Assembly: GCF_032854445.1 (NCBI RefSeq)
Contig: NC_088298.1
Coordinates: 6,623,504-6,687,503, forward strand
DNA: 64,000 nucleotides
Direction of reading: 5' to 3'
From: Liolophura sinensis
Taxonomy: Eukaryota > Mollusca > Polyplacophora > Chitonida > Chitonidae
Shown: in pieces, positions 63,396-64,000 of the stretch
Position numbering within the stretch: the first letter of the stretch is position 1
Layout of the letters: every line of letters starts with the position of its first letter
Position numbers and translations under genes: made by a program
The notes under the pieces: model-generated
What the model saw: only the letters and a program-made list of their open reading frames with translations
Database searches by the model: none
What the model was told of the DNA's origin: nothing

Positions 63396-63559
63396 AGCTT
63401 TCATTATTGTCATTGGAATGGATTGAGGTTTTTAGCGCTAAAAATATTCTGAGGGGAGTGAGATAATCAAATATATTTCTTAAAGATTCTCGCTATTCGG
63501 ATATTGAAAATGTCAGGAGTTGTAATTAGGGTCCTGAGATTAATTTGAGCTTCAAGCTC
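63396..63559 (+). other. Start of 3' untranslated region
   Basis: Follows the stop codon. No AATAAA or ATTAAA before the array at 63560, so the polyadenylation site is probably further on, beyond the window, or uses a non-standard signal. Confidence 0.65.
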
Positions 63560-64000
63560 AGTTTATACACGCATCTGCCAGTTTAAACACGCATCTGCCA
63601 GTTTAAACATGCATCTGCCAGTTTAAACATGCATCTACCAGTTTATACATGGATCTACCGGTTTATACACTGATCTACCGGTTTATACATGCATCTAACA
63701 CTTTAAACATGCATCTACCAGTTTAAACATGGATCTACCAGTTTAAGCATGGATCTACCGGTTTATACATGCATCTACCAGTTTATACATGCATCTAACA
63801 CTTTAAACATGGATCTACTGGTTTATACATGCATCTACCAGTTTAAACATGGATCTACCAGTTTAAACATGGATCTACCAGTTTAAACATGGATCTACTG
63901 GTTTATACATGCATCTACCAGTTTAAACATGCATCTACCGGTTTAAACATGGATCTACCGGTTTAAACATGCATCTACCAGTTTAAACATGGATCTACCA
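63560..64000. repeat. 20-bp minisatellite, at least 22 copies, cut by window end
   Basis: Core gtttaaacatgcatctacca with ggatct and ttatac variants. Begins about 165 bases after the stop codon, so part may be transcribed as 3' UTR. Confidence 0.96.

Noticed and set aside
62408-62803. 131-codon open frame as an additional tail exon
   Set aside because: No plausible acceptor or donor in matching phase and low-complexity hydrophobic composition; E39 joins E40 in phase without it.
386-63395. LRP1 rather than LRP2
   Set aside because: LRP1 shares the 10 and 11 LDLa clusters but has six EGF modules and a furin site before the membrane; here two EGF modules, no basic cleavage site and a megalin-like tail. 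The N-terminal half, which would settle it, is outside the window.

Overview
The window is a stretch of animal nuclear DNA holding the 3' half of one large gene on the + strand, an LDL-receptor-family protein best matched to LRP2 (megalin). I resolve 40 coding exons between 386 and 63395. All splice with GT-AG ends and keep one frame, about 6,650 coding bases or 2,214 residues. The gene continues upstream of the window, and I see no convincing gene on the - strand. Only about a tenth of the window is coding.

Protein layout, N to C: a six-bladed YWTD propeller (386-6454); an EGF module and a cluster of ten LDL-receptor class A (LDLa) modules (7153-21229); two calcium-binding-type EGF modules (21857-24321); a second propeller (27029-32096); an EGF and a cluster of eleven LDLa modules (32740-43643); two EGF modules (44706-45535); a third propeller (46574-52894); two EGF modules (53843-59908); one transmembrane helix (60683-60770); and a cytoplasmic tail of about 150 residues ending in a stop at 63393-63395. 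The 10 + 11 LDLa clusters are shared by LRP1 and LRP2. The short membrane-proximal EGF stretch, the lack of a furin-type basic site and the tail motifs favour LRP2. The protein should be a giant endocytic receptor that binds ligands through the LDLa clusters and releases them through the propellers.

The introns hold an exceptional load of tandem repeats, roughly a third of the window, with units from about 17 to 109 bp. Several arrays are built from pieces of the gene's own exon-intron junctions and so carry many copies of a splice donor or acceptor: E8 acceptor, 9 copies at 97 bp; E9 donor, about 30 copies at 109 bp; E13 acceptor, about 5 at 55 bp; E31 donor, about 27 at 40 bp. Two more arrays abut the acceptors of E33 and E37. 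This is the most unusual feature here.

Dispersed repeats are also dense: two tRNA-derived-looking SINE families, a roughly 210-bp element with short terminal inverted repeats (MITE-like), another 210-bp family, and foldback elements. Many SINE copies end within about 60 bp of a 3' splice site. The SINE tail (AACACCAATCAAATAAATAA) is of a kind I associate with mollusc genomes, so the source is probably a mollusc or another lophotrochozoan. This is inference from repeat style, not proof.
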